Notes: generated by a model not told the origin, from the sequence alone. Numbered from the stretch's first letter, positions 1 through 8,135 are shown. The stretch: 41,068 nucleotides of DNA from an uncultured Phascolarctobacterium sp. (GCA_900541915.1 UQLS01000017.1:1-41068), one strand, 5' to 3'. Numbers and translations: made by a program.

Positions 1-19
1 CGCCGCCGTATCTCGGCGA

Positions 20-95
20 CTTGTATATAATACCATCCTCCTATCATTATGTCAATACCTTTTTTCATCTTTTTTTGCTTTTTTTGCATCTTTCT
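20..95 (-). promoter_or_regulatory. Strong leftward promoter with UP-like A-tracts
   Basis: Read on the minus strand there is a perfect -35 TTGACA (50-55), a 17-nt spacer and a -10 TATTAT (27-32). Directly upstream of the -35 are three A-tracts at roughly 10-nt spacing (about 58-88), as in UP elements of rRNA promoters. The predicted RNA begins near base 20 and would start with a GC-rich hairpin-forming stretch (CGCCG/CGGCG). In Bacillus an rRNA operon follows lysS in the same direction, so an rrn operon to the left of the window is a good guess. The transcribed gene itself is not visible. Confidence 0.65.
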
Positions 96-505
96 CTCTG
101 ATACACCTGGTATGGTTGTTTTAGAAAGTGCTATTATTCCTGTCTTTACGGCGTTATAAATTTAGTAAAATTTTATAGTATTTTTTGCTTAAAATTGCTG
201 TTTTTAGTCTGTTTTTTTCTAAAAAAACACCTAAAACAGAAAAACTTTTTAAAAAATTTTAGTCAAAAGTTTTGGATTTTATCGCTGTTTTTTATCTAAT
301 AAAACAACAACCGGCACGTTAAAACGTGCCGGTTGTATTATTATATTACAATAATCTATCATCTTTTATTTTTACAACAAAATAACCAGTACATTAAATA
401 TTATTTTTAAACTTTTTACTGCTATACGCTAATTTTGCCAACAAAAAAACATAAATTCATGATATATTTATATTGTAAGATATATTAGGATTGGAAGTGA
501 TTTAT
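96..505. other. AT-rich noncoding interval
   Basis: I see no convincing gene here. The stretch is very rich in A- and T-runs. Besides the perfect palindrome listed separately, only the ribosome binding site GGAAG before the small secreted-protein gene stands out. I could not pick a clear promoter for that gene. Confidence 0.5.
307..336. terminator. Perfect 14-bp palindromic hairpin, possibly bidirectional terminator
   Basis: ACAACCGGCACGTT and its exact complement are separated by two bases. Moderate T-rich sequence follows on both strands. No gene ends next to it, so it may insulate the leftward promoter from the rightward gene, or it may be an operator or RNA element instead. Confidence 0.4.
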
Positions 506-838
506 ATGAAGTCCTGGAATGTTCTAACGCAGAAAACTATTGCCCTGGTACTCGCTACTTTCATCTTTTCTCTTCCGCTGACAAGTATTGCAGCAGCAAA
601 GGACAGACATGATGCTCCGCCACCTCCCAGACAGGAAGAGCGGCATGATCGCCCTGAAAGGAAAGATCCTCCTAAACCTCCTAAAGAAGAACCGCGCCAC
701 GACCGTGATGACAGACGTCATGATGCTCCACCACCGCCTCGTGACAGAGAAGATCATGATAAAGATGATAACGGTAATGCAGTTACCGGTTTCATTATTG
801 GCGCAGCTGTAGGCGCTATTGTGGCTAAAAACACCTGA
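506..838 (+). CDS. Small secreted His/Asp/Pro-rich protein with glycine-zipper tail
   Basis: A 110-residue protein of unrecognised family. Residues 1-31 form a Sec signal peptide (K near the N-terminus, hydrophobic core, AAA before the likely cleavage). The mature part is low complexity, dominated by Arg, His, Asp, Glu and Pro, and contains the element RHDAPPPPR twice (about residues 35 and 71). The last about 20 residues are a Gly/Ala/Val/Ile hydrophobic segment (GFIIGAAVGAIVA) of glycine-zipper style that could insert in a membrane. I chose the ATG at 506, not the TTG 15 bases upstream, because GGAAG sits 8 nt before the ATG. It stands alone, convergent with lysS. Metal binding through the His/Asp tracts is possible but is inference. 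Confidence 0.65.
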   Translation: MKSWNVLTQKTIALVLATFIFSLPLTSIAAAKDRHDAPPPPRQEERHDRPERKDPPKPPKEEPRHDRDDRRHDAPPPPRDREDHDKDDNGNAVTGFIIGAAVGAIVAKNT

Positions 839-852
839 TATTTACATACAAC

Positions 853-889
853 AAAAGACCCAAGAGATAAACTCCTGGGTCTTTTTATT
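853..889. terminator. Bidirectional terminator between secreted-protein gene and lysS
   Basis: A hairpin with stem AAAGACCCA...TGGGTCTTT, extended past one mismatch by GAG/CTC, is followed by a T-run on the plus strand and flanked by AAAA (T-run on the minus strand). It sits between two convergent genes and can serve both. Confidence 0.75.
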
Positions 890-906
890 ATGCTTTTATA
901 CAGCTC

Positions 907-2427
907 TTATTGGTTTTTATGACGCATATGTGGGAAGAACAATACATCACGAATAGAAGTACTGTCGGTAAGGAACATTACCAAACGGTCGATACCAATA
1001 CCCAGACCGCCTGTAGGAGGCAGACCATATTCCAAAGCATTGACAAAGTCTTCGTCCATCATATGAGCTTCGTCATCGCCTGCTTTGCGTTCTTCAACCT
1101 GTTTTACAAAGCGTTCGCGTTGATCGATGGGATCGTTAAGCTCGGTAAAGCCGTTGCAGATTTCACGTGCGTAAATGAAGCCTTCAAAACGATCGGTAAT
1201 TTCCGGATTTTCCACACTGCTCTTAGCCAGCGGAGAAATTTCTTTCGGATGACCGGTAATAAAGGTAGGCTGAATAAGCTTATCTTCAACATGTTCTTCA
1301 AAACATGCATTGATAATCTTACCAATACCGTATGTTTTTTCAATAGGTACATTGATAGCTGCAGCCATTTTGCGTGCTTCTTCAATGTCGGTAACACCGG
1401 TAAAGTCTTGACCGGTATATTTAGCAACTGCTTCAATCATGGTCATACGGTTCCAAGGCGGAGTCAAATCAATCTCCTGTCCTTCGTAAGTAATCTTCAT
1501 GGTACCAAGTACCTTCTGAGCAGTTTGAGATACGATGGTTTCAGTAAGTTCCATCATGTCTTTATAATCAGCAAAAGCCTGATAAATTTCTACAATGGTA
1601 AATTCAGGATTGTGTTTAATATCAATACCTTCGTTACGGAATACACGGCCAAGTTCGTATACTCTTTCCATACCGCCAACGATAAGGCGTTTCAGATAAA
1701 GTTCCGGAGCAATACGCATGTAAAGCTGCATATCCAGAGCATTATGATAAGTAATGAACGGACGCGCAGCAGCACCACCGGCAATGCTGTGCATAATCGG
1801 AGTTTCTACTTCCAGGAAGTCACGATTATCAAGGATTTCACGTACACTCTTAATAATCTGGCTGCGTTTTACAAAAGTATCGCGTACTTCAGGATTAACA
1901 ATCAAATCAACATAACGCTGACGATAACGCATTTCAATATCTTTCAGACCATGCCATTTTTCCGGCAGCGGACGTAAAGATTTGGACAGCATTTCCAGAG
2001 AAACAGCTTTAATGGACAGTTCGCCCATATGAGTGCGGAAAACAGTACCGCATACGCCAACAATATCACCGATATCCATCATTTTAATCAGTGCATAATT
2101 CTCTTCGCCAATAGCATCTTTACGCACATATAACTGGATACGGCCGCTTTTATCCATCAAGTCCATGAAACAGGTTTTGCCATGGCCGCGGATAGCCATA
2201 ACACGACCTGCCAGACGTACGATAGTTTCATTAGCAGAAAGTTCTTCAAATTGTTCTGCAATATCAGCAGCATGATGGCTCCATTCAAATTTATGACCAA
2301 ACGGAAGCCAGCCATGTTCTTCAATTTTATGCATCTTGTCCAGACGCACCTGCATTTGTTCGTTAATTTCAGATTCAGTCAGCGGCGCTTTTTCTTCTAC
2401 CTGCTGAGTATTCTTTTCTTCAGCCAT
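907..2427 (-). CDS. lysS: Lysyl-tRNA synthetase, class II
   Basis: 506 residues, normal for bacterial LysRS. It charges tRNA-Lys with lysine in the cytoplasm. An N-terminal OB-fold anticodon-binding domain occupies about residues 65-160 (VRLAGRVMAIRGHG). The class II catalytic core follows, with motif 1 around 170-212, motif 2 containing FRNEGID and HNPEFT, and motif 3 GLGIGIDRLVMFLTD near the C-terminus. The ATG is preceded by GGGGAGAAG. It lies 15 bp behind greA, as is usual in Firmicutes, so the two are cotranscribed; the bidirectional hairpin after it ends the operon. Long antisense frames inside it are shadows. Confidence 0.97.
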   Translation of the reverse strand: MAEEKNTQQVEEKAPLTESEINEQMQVRLDKMHKIEEHGWLPFGHKFEWSHHAADIAEQFEELSANETIVRLAGRVMAIRGHGKTCFMDLMDKSGRIQLYVRKDAIGEENYALIKMMDIGDIVGVCGTVFRTHMGELSIKAVSLEMLSKSLRPLPEKWHGLKDIEMRYRQRYVDLIVNPEVRDTFVKRSQIIKSVREILDNRDFLEVETPIMHSIAGGAAARPFITYHNALDMQLYMRIAPELYLKRLIVGGMERVYELGRVFRNEGIDIKHNPEFTIVEIYQAFADYKDMMELTETIVSQTAQKVLGTMKITYEGQEIDLTPPWNRMTMIEAVAKYTGQDFTGVTDIEEARKMAAAINVPIEKTYGIGKIINACFEEHVEDKLIQPTFITGHPKEISPLAKSSVENPEITDRFEGFIYAREICNGFTELNDPIDQRERFVKQVEERKAGDDEAHMMDEDFVNALEYGLPPTGGLGIGIDRLVMFLTDSTSIRDVLFFPHMRHKNQ

Positions 2428-2442
2428 TTTCTTCTCCCCTTA

Positions 2443-2919
2443 TTATTTAATTTCGATAATTTTATAGGAAAGTTCACCTGCAGGAGTGTTTACCTGTACA
2501 ATGGTATTCACTTTATGGCCGAGGATAGCCGCTCCTACCGGAGATTCATTGGAAATACGGTTTTTGAAAGGATCAGCTTCCGTAGTACCAACGATAGTAT
2601 AGGTATCTTCATCACCAGTTTCCAAATCTCTTACCACAACGGTAGAGCCCAAAGAAACAACGTCTTTTTTCTTGCTGGCAGAATCATCAATGATGATTGC
2701 AGTATTAATCATCTGTTCCAGCTCGATAATACGGCCTTCAATAAAAGCCTGCTCACTCTTAGCGTCATCATACTCAGAGTTTTCGCTGATATCACCATAA
2801 GAAATAGCTACTTTCAAACGTTCTGCTACTTCCTGACGACGGACGGTGCGGAGATTATCTAATTCTTCCTCTAATTTTTTCAGGCCTTCAGCTGTCAAAA
2901 TAGTTTCTTTATTAGCCAT
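2443..2919 (-). CDS. greA: Transcription elongation factor GreA
   Basis: 158 residues, the standard length. GreA enters the RNA polymerase secondary channel and stimulates cleavage of backtracked RNA. The N-terminal coiled coil carries the conserved acidic tip in GDISENSEYDDAK (about residues 42-54), where the D and E residues act in cleavage. The C-terminal FKBP-like domain contains ISNESPVGAAILGHK. It is the first gene of the greA-lysS unit and has its own extended -10 promoter and a hairpin-containing leader. Confidence 0.96.
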   Translation of the reverse strand: MANKETILTAEGLKKLEEELDNLRTVRRQEVAERLKVAISYGDISENSEYDDAKSEQAFIEGRIIELEQMINTAIIIDDSASKKKDVVSLGSTVVVRDLETGDEDTYTIVGTTEADPFKNRISNESPVGAAILGHKVNTIVQVNTPAGELSYKIIEIK

Positions 2920-2963
2920 GTTACTGCTCCTTTATCATTTATTCTGCATAATTGATATATAAA

Positions 2964-2985
2964 AGCCCGGATTTATTACCGGACT
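2964..2985 (-). terminator. Hairpin in the greA leader or end of upstream operon
   Basis: On the minus strand AGTCCGG and CCGGGCT pair (one G-T wobble) around an 8-nt loop, followed by TTTTATATAT. It lies downstream of the greA -10 element, so it could terminate read-through from the preceding gene pair or attenuate greA transcription. Confidence 0.45.
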
Positions 2986-3003
2986 GATATACGTTATTCT
3001 TAA

Positions 3004-3012
3004 ATTATAACA
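3004..3012 (-). promoter_or_regulatory. Extended -10 promoter for greA-lysS
   Basis: Minus-strand TGTTATAAT combines a perfect TATAAT with the TGN extension. There is no good -35, as expected for extended -10 promoters. It lies just after the stop of the acyl-ACP-reductase-like gene. Confidence 0.5.
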
Positions 3013-3033
3013 TACTTTCTCTCTTGCTGACAC

Positions 3034-4116
3034 TTATCCATGTACCTTTAATTCCTGCCAGGCCAGATTTTTGATGCTGTTTATCTCTTCTTCGGTAACA
3101 GCACGTTCAAAATTTCTGAAGCCAGCCAATTTAAAGCCATGCTTAACTGCCAAATCGCTGATTAAACGAATTTTGTTCAAATCAAGCTTTCTGCCAAGAG
3201 TAAAATCTTCATATTTTCCTTCCAAAGCCAGAATCATGGTTTCTGCCATGCAGGCATAGGAAGTATGCGGCGGGAATCCAAAGTTAAAATGGAAATCTAC
3301 ATTGCCAGGCACATCAATAACGCCGCCTTCGATAACCAGAACATCCTTGCGTTTAGCAGAAACTTCCTTAGAAACATTACGCGGTCTTGCTACATCACAA
3401 ACTACCGCACCGGGTTTTAAATCTTCCGGCTCAATAATAAAGTCCAAAGCACTGGTTACGGTAATAACAATATCGGCTTCGCGCAATGCTTCGTGAATAT
3501 TATTAGTTACCACAACTTCACATTTTTCTTTTTTGATTAATTCATCAGCAATTTCTTCCAACGGCGCAAGATGTCTTGCTACCAAAGTAATATGCTTTAC
3601 TTCACCAGCCAATAATTTTACGCCTGCAGAACCGATAGAACCGCTGGCACCGACAACAACTGCACGGCAATCTTCCAGCTTTTTGCCCATCAGCTTAACA
3701 GCAGCTTCTGTTCCCTGGATAGCAGTAGCAACCGTATAACTGTTGCCGGAAGTAACAGCTATATCAAGATTCTTGGCTACCGTAATTCCGGCATCACCTA
3801 CAACAGAAGTAAAAGCACCCAGGCCTACAATCTTTGCACCCAGTTCCTGAGCGACTTGTCCTGATTCAATAATTCTGTCCATGACAAACTCTTCCGGCAG
3901 CTCTACCATTTGCTTAGCCGTAAGCGGGCAGCCTACAAACCAGCCTTCTGCTTCAGCATAGGGACTTTGAATACCTGTAATATGAGAAACTTTAAAAGGC
4001 TTCTTCATTTTCAGGCATGCTTCTAAAACGCCATCCGGAATATATTTCAGAATCGGCGAAACATGTTCCATATCCTTAATGGACAGGGGATGTATGATAA
4101 ATGCGAACTTTTCCAT
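3034..4116 (-). CDS. Acyl-ACP-reductase-like dehydrogenase (COG5322 type)
   Basis: 360 residues. The sequence resembles cyanobacterial long-chain acyl-ACP reductase (AAR) along most of its length: LGAFTSVV (99-106), TSGNSYTVATA (122-132), the nucleotide-binding loop VVGASGSIGSAG (154-165), VCDVARPRNVS (239-249) and the catalytic-cysteine segment SYACMAETMILALEG with Cys289. AAR reduces fatty acyl-ACP to fatty aldehyde with NADPH. Bacillota homologues are usually labelled only as predicted dehydrogenases, often as shikimate or amino-acid dehydrogenase. It starts 3 bp after the preceding gene, so the two are translationally close. Substrate and role here are unknown; aldehyde supply for lipid metabolism would be speculation. 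Family assignment is by remembered motif comparison. Confidence 0.7.
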   Translation of the reverse strand: MEKFAFIIHPLSIKDMEHVSPILKYIPDGVLEACLKMKKPFKVSHITGIQSPYAEAEGWFVGCPLTAKQMVELPEEFVMDRIIESGQVAQELGAKIVGLGAFTSVVGDAGITVAKNLDIAVTSGNSYTVATAIQGTEAAVKLMGKKLEDCRAVVVGASGSIGSAGVKLLAGEVKHITLVARHLAPLEEIADELIKKEKCEVVVTNNIHEALREADIVITVTSALDFIIEPEDLKPGAVVCDVARPRNVSKEVSAKRKDVLVIEGGVIDVPGNVDFHFNFGFPPHTSYACMAETMILALEGKYEDFTLGRKLDLNKIRLISDLAVKHGFKLAGFRNFERAVTEEEINSIKNLAWQELKVHG

Positions 4117-4119
4117 TAA

Positions 4120-5052
4120 TTATTGCTGCTCCTTCGTACTCAGGTACTCCACAGACGATTCAATCTTATAAGCTTCCAACAGCTTTATATATTCAGCGGC
4201 GCTCAAGGGCTTTTTACTGCCCTGTAAAGCAACCAGCATAGCTTCCATAACATTGGTACCAAAACTGCGTCCTTCCAGACGCGGCGTAGTAGTAATCAGC
4301 ATTCTGACACCCGCTTCGCGCAGCATTTCTCGGTCAGCTGCAGTAACAGTATTGGTAATAATTATCTTATCCGGCAATTTTTCCGGCATAAATTTACGTA
4401 TATAGTGAAAATCTCCGGCAATAATATCATTGTTCAGAAAATACTCAGCGTGACGTACCGTACGTTTTTTCTGTTCACTGCCCATAGGATAAAACCAGCT
4501 TACCGGCAGTCTGGTAATAACAGGTGCCAGAAGCGTGGCCCAAAAGCCCAAAGCTTTTAATGAGTGCAGCGGTTTATTGATATTAAGTCCAAAAATCAAG
4601 TCGCCAAAAGTAACCTCAGCGCCTTCTTCCTGCAGCGCTTCTGCCATGCCGAAACGGTCTACAGCACAAACAAGCAGTACACGGCTATTTTTAATATCTA
4701 CTGTTCCGTCTGCTGCTAATTTTTTTATTAAACGGCGTTCCAGTGAATTTTTCAGTCCGCTGCCGTCTAATACAGGAGTATGCTTTACATTGGCAATCAG
4801 ACTAGCTGATTCACGGAAGGTATAACGTCGTCCGCCCGCGTAAACGTACAAATCTGTACCGCCTAACCCTATGGCATCCGCTTTACCATCCCAATATTCC
4901 AATAACTCTTTAGCCTTCTCCAGATTACCGTCAGTACCGCATCTTTCAATAGTTATCTCCGTATCAGCCAAAGACAATACTGCTTTGGCATCACGTTCTG
5001 ATGAACCAAGGCTGACACTGACAACATGTCTGGATTTTTTTGCTGAATTCAT
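4120..5052 (-). CDS. Uncharacterised protein paired with the AAR-like gene
   Basis: 310 residues; I cannot assign a reaction. The N-terminal part (about 1-115) has VSVSLGSSERDAKA and a Gly-rich GLGGTDLYVYAGGRRYTF segment. The middle has a Rossmann-like strand-helix unit (RVLLVCAVDRFGMAEAL) and a hydrophobic patch around LGFWATLLAPV. The C-terminal part holds IIITNTVTAADREML and TTTPRLEGRSFGTNVMEAM. From memory, relatives are sometimes labelled quinate/shikimate 5-dehydrogenase, but no classical dinucleotide motif is obvious. I preferred the ATG at 5052 (GGGAG 8 nt upstream) over the GTG at 5067, which has a weaker site. It lies between dusB and the AAR-like gene in one orientation. Confidence 0.6.
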   Translation of the reverse strand: MNSAKKSRHVVSVSLGSSERDAKAVLSLADTEITIERCGTDGNLEKAKELLEYWDGKADAIGLGGTDLYVYAGGRRYTFRESASLIANVKHTPVLDGSGLKNSLERRLIKKLAADGTVDIKNSRVLLVCAVDRFGMAEALQEEGAEVTFGDLIFGLNINKPLHSLKALGFWATLLAPVITRLPVSWFYPMGSEQKKRTVRHAEYFLNNDIIAGDFHYIRKFMPEKLPDKIIITNTVTAADREMLREAGVRMLITTTPRLEGRSFGTNVMEAMLVALQGSKKPLSAAEYIKLLEAYKIESSVEYLSTKEQQ

Positions 5053-5090
5053 GCCAAATACTCCCACAATCGCTTCTTTTACAAAATGTT

Positions 5091-5119
5091 ATTTTATCAT
5101 AATTACAGTATTTGCACAA
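5091..5119 (-). promoter_or_regulatory. Possible promoter for the AAR-like gene pair
   Basis: Minus-strand TTGTGC (5114-5119), a 17-nt spacer and TAAAAT (5091-5096) sit in the short gap after dusB. The boxes are imperfect, so read-through from dusB is equally possible. Confidence 0.35.
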
Positions 5120-5121
5120 CT

Positions 5122-6120
5122 TTAGCGGCAAAAATGTTTTTCCTCAGCATAATATTTTTCAGCACATACTCGGTATTCTTCTAACAGTTCCATAAACTGC
5201 TCATAAGTATCCATCTTATGGAAGCGACTGCGATATTCCGCTGCATGTGGCATTCCTTTCAGATAAGCAGAAATATGTCTGCGCATTTCTTTAACAGAAA
5301 TATATTCTCCTTTAAGCTCAATTAACATCCGTAAATGCTCCGCTGCCAGCTCCAGTTTTTCATTAAGCGGTACCTGCTCATTATAAGGCTGATTCAAAAG
5401 TGCAGCGCGCAGCTGCTGAAAAATCCAGGGATTACCGTCAGCACCACGTCCTACCATTAAGCCGTCGCAGCCTGTTTCTTCCAGCATCCGTAAACCATCA
5501 GCAGCGGAAAAAATATCGCCATTGCCAAAAACTGGTATTTTGACAGCTTTTTTCACCTCAGCAATAATCTTCCAGTCTGCTTTGCCTTCATAAAACTGCT
5601 GTCTTGTTCTTCCGTGCACAGCAACCGCTGCAACACCGGCTGCTTCCGCAGCCTTAGCAATTTCTACCGCATTACGATGAGCATCATCCCAACCAGCACG
5701 AAACTTTACCGTAACAGGGATATCTACAGCCTTAACCATTGCCGCCAATATCTCATAAGCTAAAGCTGGCTGCTTCATCAGTGCTGAACCTTCACCGTTA
5801 TTGACAATTTTTGGCACCGGACAACCCATATTCAAGTCAATCATATCAGCGCCGCTTTCCGCAACAATCCTGGCTGCTTCTGCCAGTTCTGCCGGAACGC
5901 TGCCAAAAAGCTGGATAGCAGTCGGCCGTTCTCCGCTGTCAATTTTGAGCATTTCTTTTGTCTTGGTATTATTATATAAAAGCCCTTTGGCACTAATCAT
6001 TTCAGATACGGTATAACCGCAGCCCAATCTGCGGCAGATAAGCCTGAAAGGCAAATCTGTTATCCCCGCCATCGGAGCCAGCGCCACCGGAACATCAATA
6101 GCTACATTACCTAGTTTCAT
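5122..6120 (-). CDS. dusB: tRNA-dihydrouridine synthase B
   Basis: 332 residues, typical DusB length. This FMN enzyme reduces specific uridines in the D-loop of tRNA using NADPH. Visible are the TIM-barrel start LAPMAGITDLPFR, the catalytic Cys100 in MGCPVPKIVNNGEGSALM, the substrate/FMN segment VHGRTRQQFYEG, and NGDIFS plus GLMVGRGADGNPWIF in the phosphate-binding region. The C-terminal helical domain follows. The ATG has GAGAGG just upstream. Its place next to the greA-lysS unit matches many Firmicutes, where it lies between coaX/hslO genes and lysS. Confidence 0.93.
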   Translation of the reverse strand: MKLGNVAIDVPVALAPMAGITDLPFRLICRRLGCGYTVSEMISAKGLLYNNTKTKEMLKIDSGERPTAIQLFGSVPAELAEAARIVAESGADMIDLNMGCPVPKIVNNGEGSALMKQPALAYEILAAMVKAVDIPVTVKFRAGWDDAHRNAVEIAKAAEAAGVAAVAVHGRTRQQFYEGKADWKIIAEVKKAVKIPVFGNGDIFSAADGLRMLEETGCDGLMVGRGADGNPWIFQQLRAALLNQPYNEQVPLNEKLELAAEHLRMLIELKGEYISVKEMRRHISAYLKGMPHAAEYRSRFHKMDTYEQFMELLEEYRVCAEKYYAEEKHFCR

Positions 6121-6143
6121 TCTATTCCTCTCATATACAAATA

Positions 6144-6164
6144 CAGCCCGCCGAAGCGGGCTGA
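6144..6164 (-). terminator. Hairpin after coaX
   Basis: CAGCCCGC and GCGGGCTG form a perfect 8-bp GC-rich stem with a 4-5 base loop between coaX and dusB. The sequence after it on the minus strand (TATTTGTAT) is only moderately T-rich, so termination may be partial and dusB may receive read-through. Confidence 0.55.
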
Positions 6165-6173
6165 AAGTTCATT

Positions 6174-6950
6174 TTATTTTGCATTCTTTTCGTACAGGAT
6201 TCTTAAGCCATCCAGTGTAAGGAAAGGTTCTACAACATCAATAGCATGAGATTCTGCCGCCATAGTATTGGCAAAACCACCGGTTGCAATAACGTATGCA
6301 TCGCCGCCCAACTCAGCCTTCATGTGGCTGATAATGCCTTCCATCTGACCTACAAATCCGTACAGTACACCTGCCTGCATGGAATTAACCGTATTGCGGC
6401 AGATAACAGTTTTCGGCTTAATCAGCTCAATACGCGGCAGTTTGGCAGTTCTCTGGAACAGAGCTTCTGTAGAAATGCCAATACCGGGAGCAATAGCGCC
6501 GCCTAAATATTCGCCGTTCGGCAGCAAAGCACAGAAAGTAGTAGCTGTACCAAAATCGACAATTATCATAGGACGATTCAGCTTGCTGTATTTATCAAAT
6601 GCAGCTACCGCATTAACGATACGGTCTGCACCGACTTCCTTAGGATTATCATAACGCAGCATAATACCGTTTTTAATACCAGGGCCTACAACCATAGGTT
6701 TAATGCCGAAATATCTTTCACACATATGGCACAACGGAATAAGCACCGGAGGTACTACGCTGGACATAATGATAGATGTTACTTCATGCATAGGCACATC
6801 GCTGTAATCAAACATACTGCGCAGCAAAATACCATATTCATCAGCAGTTTTGGAACGATCAGTAGAAAAACGCCAATGCATCTTCAGTTCCTTATTTTCA
6901 AATACACCTGCCACAATATTGGTATTGCCTACATCTATTACCAATAACAT
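6174..6950 (-). CDS. coaX: Type III pantothenate kinase
   Basis: 258 residues, normal for CoaX. It phosphorylates pantothenate in the first step of coenzyme A synthesis; this class is not feedback-inhibited by CoA and needs a monovalent cation. The ASKHA-fold signatures are the N-terminal DVGNTNIVAGVF (6-17), GADRIVN (107-113) with the catalytic Asp, and VDFGTATTF (131-139). AAGGAGG lies 7 nt before the ATG. It has its own promoter and sits after birA; in some bacteria the two activities are neighbours or fused. Confidence 0.95.
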   Translation of the reverse strand: MLLVIDVGNTNIVAGVFENKELKMHWRFSTDRSKTADEYGILLRSMFDYSDVPMHEVTSIIMSSVVPPVLIPLCHMCERYFGIKPMVVGPGIKNGIMLRYDNPKEVGADRIVNAVAAFDKYSKLNRPMIIVDFGTATTFCALLPNGEYLGGAIAPGIGISTEALFQRTAKLPRIELIKPKTVICRNTVNSMQAGVLYGFVGQMEGIISHMKAELGGDAYVIATGGFANTMAAESHAIDVVEPFLTLDGLRILYEKNAK

Positions 6951-7007
6951 TTATTATCCTCCTTGGACAGCCAAGCTGTTCCTTATTTTTTCTAAAAAAC
7001 CTTTACT

Positions 7008-7036
7008 ATTATACGCAAAACATCTCTATAATGCAA
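7008..7036 (-). promoter_or_regulatory. Sigma-70-type promoter of coaX
   Basis: Minus-strand TTGCAT (7031-7036), a 17-nt spacer and a perfect TATAAT (7008-7013) sit in the 90-bp gap between birA and coaX. Confidence 0.6.
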
Positions 7037-7040
7037 CACT

Positions 7041-8039
7041 TTATTGATAAGCACCGTTTTTAGCTGCGGCAGGACGAATAGAAACATCACCTGCTACAAC
7101 CTTATCAATCTTTCCGTCAGTACGCTCTACAATCAAAAGTCCCTCTTCATCAATATCAAGCGCCTTGCCGAAATATGTTTCATCAGGAGCAATAACCTTT
7201 ACATCCTGTCCTAAAGTACAGGAATACTTGCGCCATTCATCCAGCACAGGAGCAAAGCCATGCTGCAGAACTTGTTCATACAAATCTTCCATATTCTTCA
7301 GGATATCTACCAGCAAATCAACTCTGGTAAACGGCTCCTGAGCCACATCGGCAACAGATACTGCCAAATCACGAACTTCTTCGGGATAATCTTCTTTCTG
7401 ACCATTGGTATTAACACCGGTACCGATAACCACATAATTAATATGACCGAACTCCGCGTTCATCTCGGTTAAGATACCAACCAGCTTACGGCCATTTAAT
7501 AAAACGTCATTCGGCCATTTAATAGCTGCATTAACGCCTTTCAGCTTATTGATAGTCTTAACTACGGATACAGCTGCAAGCAGAGTGCATTTAGATGCTT
7601 CCTGCGGCAAAAACGGCGGTTTCAGTACTACAGAGAACCAAATACCTTTTGCATAAGGAGAAATCCATCCGCGGGAAAGACGGCCCTTACCGGAACATTG
7701 CTCTTCTGCCACTACCATCAGACCGTTTTCACAGCCGCCGTTAGCAATAGCCTTAGCTACATTGTTGGTAGAGTCCACACTATCCTGATAGCAGATACTG
7801 TGACCCAGCCATTTGGTTTTCAGTCTGGAAGTTATTTCCTGCGGGAACAGTCTGTCCGGTGCTTCCCTCAGAATATAACCCTTCTTAGGTACTGACTCTA
7901 TTTCATAACCCTCATTTTTCAGAGTCTGGATATGCTTCCATATTGCCGTTCTGGATACCTCCAGCTTACGGGAAATTTCTTCTCCCGAAACCGGTTCTGA
8001 CCCACTGGCACGTAAAAGCTCTAAAATACGTTTGCGCAT
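7041..8039 (-). CDS. birA: Biotin-protein ligase / biotin operon repressor BirA
   Basis: 332 residues, a group II (bifunctional) BirA. The N-terminal winged helix-turn-helix covers about residues 1-60 (SGEEISRKLEVSRTAIWKHI). The ligase core carries the biotinyl-AMP loop GKGRLSRGW (117-125), KWPNDVLL (174-181) and KLVGILTE, and ends in the SH3-like C-terminal domain. It attaches biotin to carboxylase and decarboxylase carrier domains and, with its DNA-binding domain, should repress biotin genes. The start was moved to the ATG at 8039 because GGAGGG lies 7 nt upstream; a longer frame to 8066 lacks such a site. Confidence 0.94.
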   Translation of the reverse strand: MRKRILELLRASGSEPVSGEEISRKLEVSRTAIWKHIQTLKNEGYEIESVPKKGYILREAPDRLFPQEITSRLKTKWLGHSICYQDSVDSTNNVAKAIANGGCENGLMVVAEEQCSGKGRLSRGWISPYAKGIWFSVVLKPPFLPQEASKCTLLAAVSVVKTINKLKGVNAAIKWPNDVLLNGRKLVGILTEMNAEFGHINYVVIGTGVNTNGQKEDYPEEVRDLAVSVADVAQEPFTRVDLLVDILKNMEDLYEQVLQHGFAPVLDEWRKYSCTLGQDVKVIAPDETYFGKALDIDEEGLLIVERTDGKIDKVVAGDVSIRPAAAKNGAYQ

Positions 8040-8104
8040 AGCAATTCCCTCCATTATCATAAGCAAAGGTTATCACCAGGTTAACCAAAAGTCAAGAAAA
8101 AATA

Positions 8105-8129
8105 AACGCACCCTTATTCAGGGTGCGTT
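8105..8129 (-). terminator. Intrinsic terminator of ftsH
   Basis: Minus strand: a 10-bp stem AACGCACCCT/AGGGTGCGTT with a 5-nt loop, followed by TATTTTTT. It begins seven bases past the ftsH stop. Confidence 0.9.
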
Positions 8130-8135
8130 AACATT

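Noticed and set aside
910..1977. 355-codon plus-strand frame opposite lysS
   Set aside because: Entirely antisense to a clear LysRS gene, with no ribosome binding site or recognisable domain; a shadow frame.
2182..2862. 226-codon plus-strand frame across lysS and greA
   Set aside because: Runs antisense through two firm genes and their junction; composition is shadow-like.
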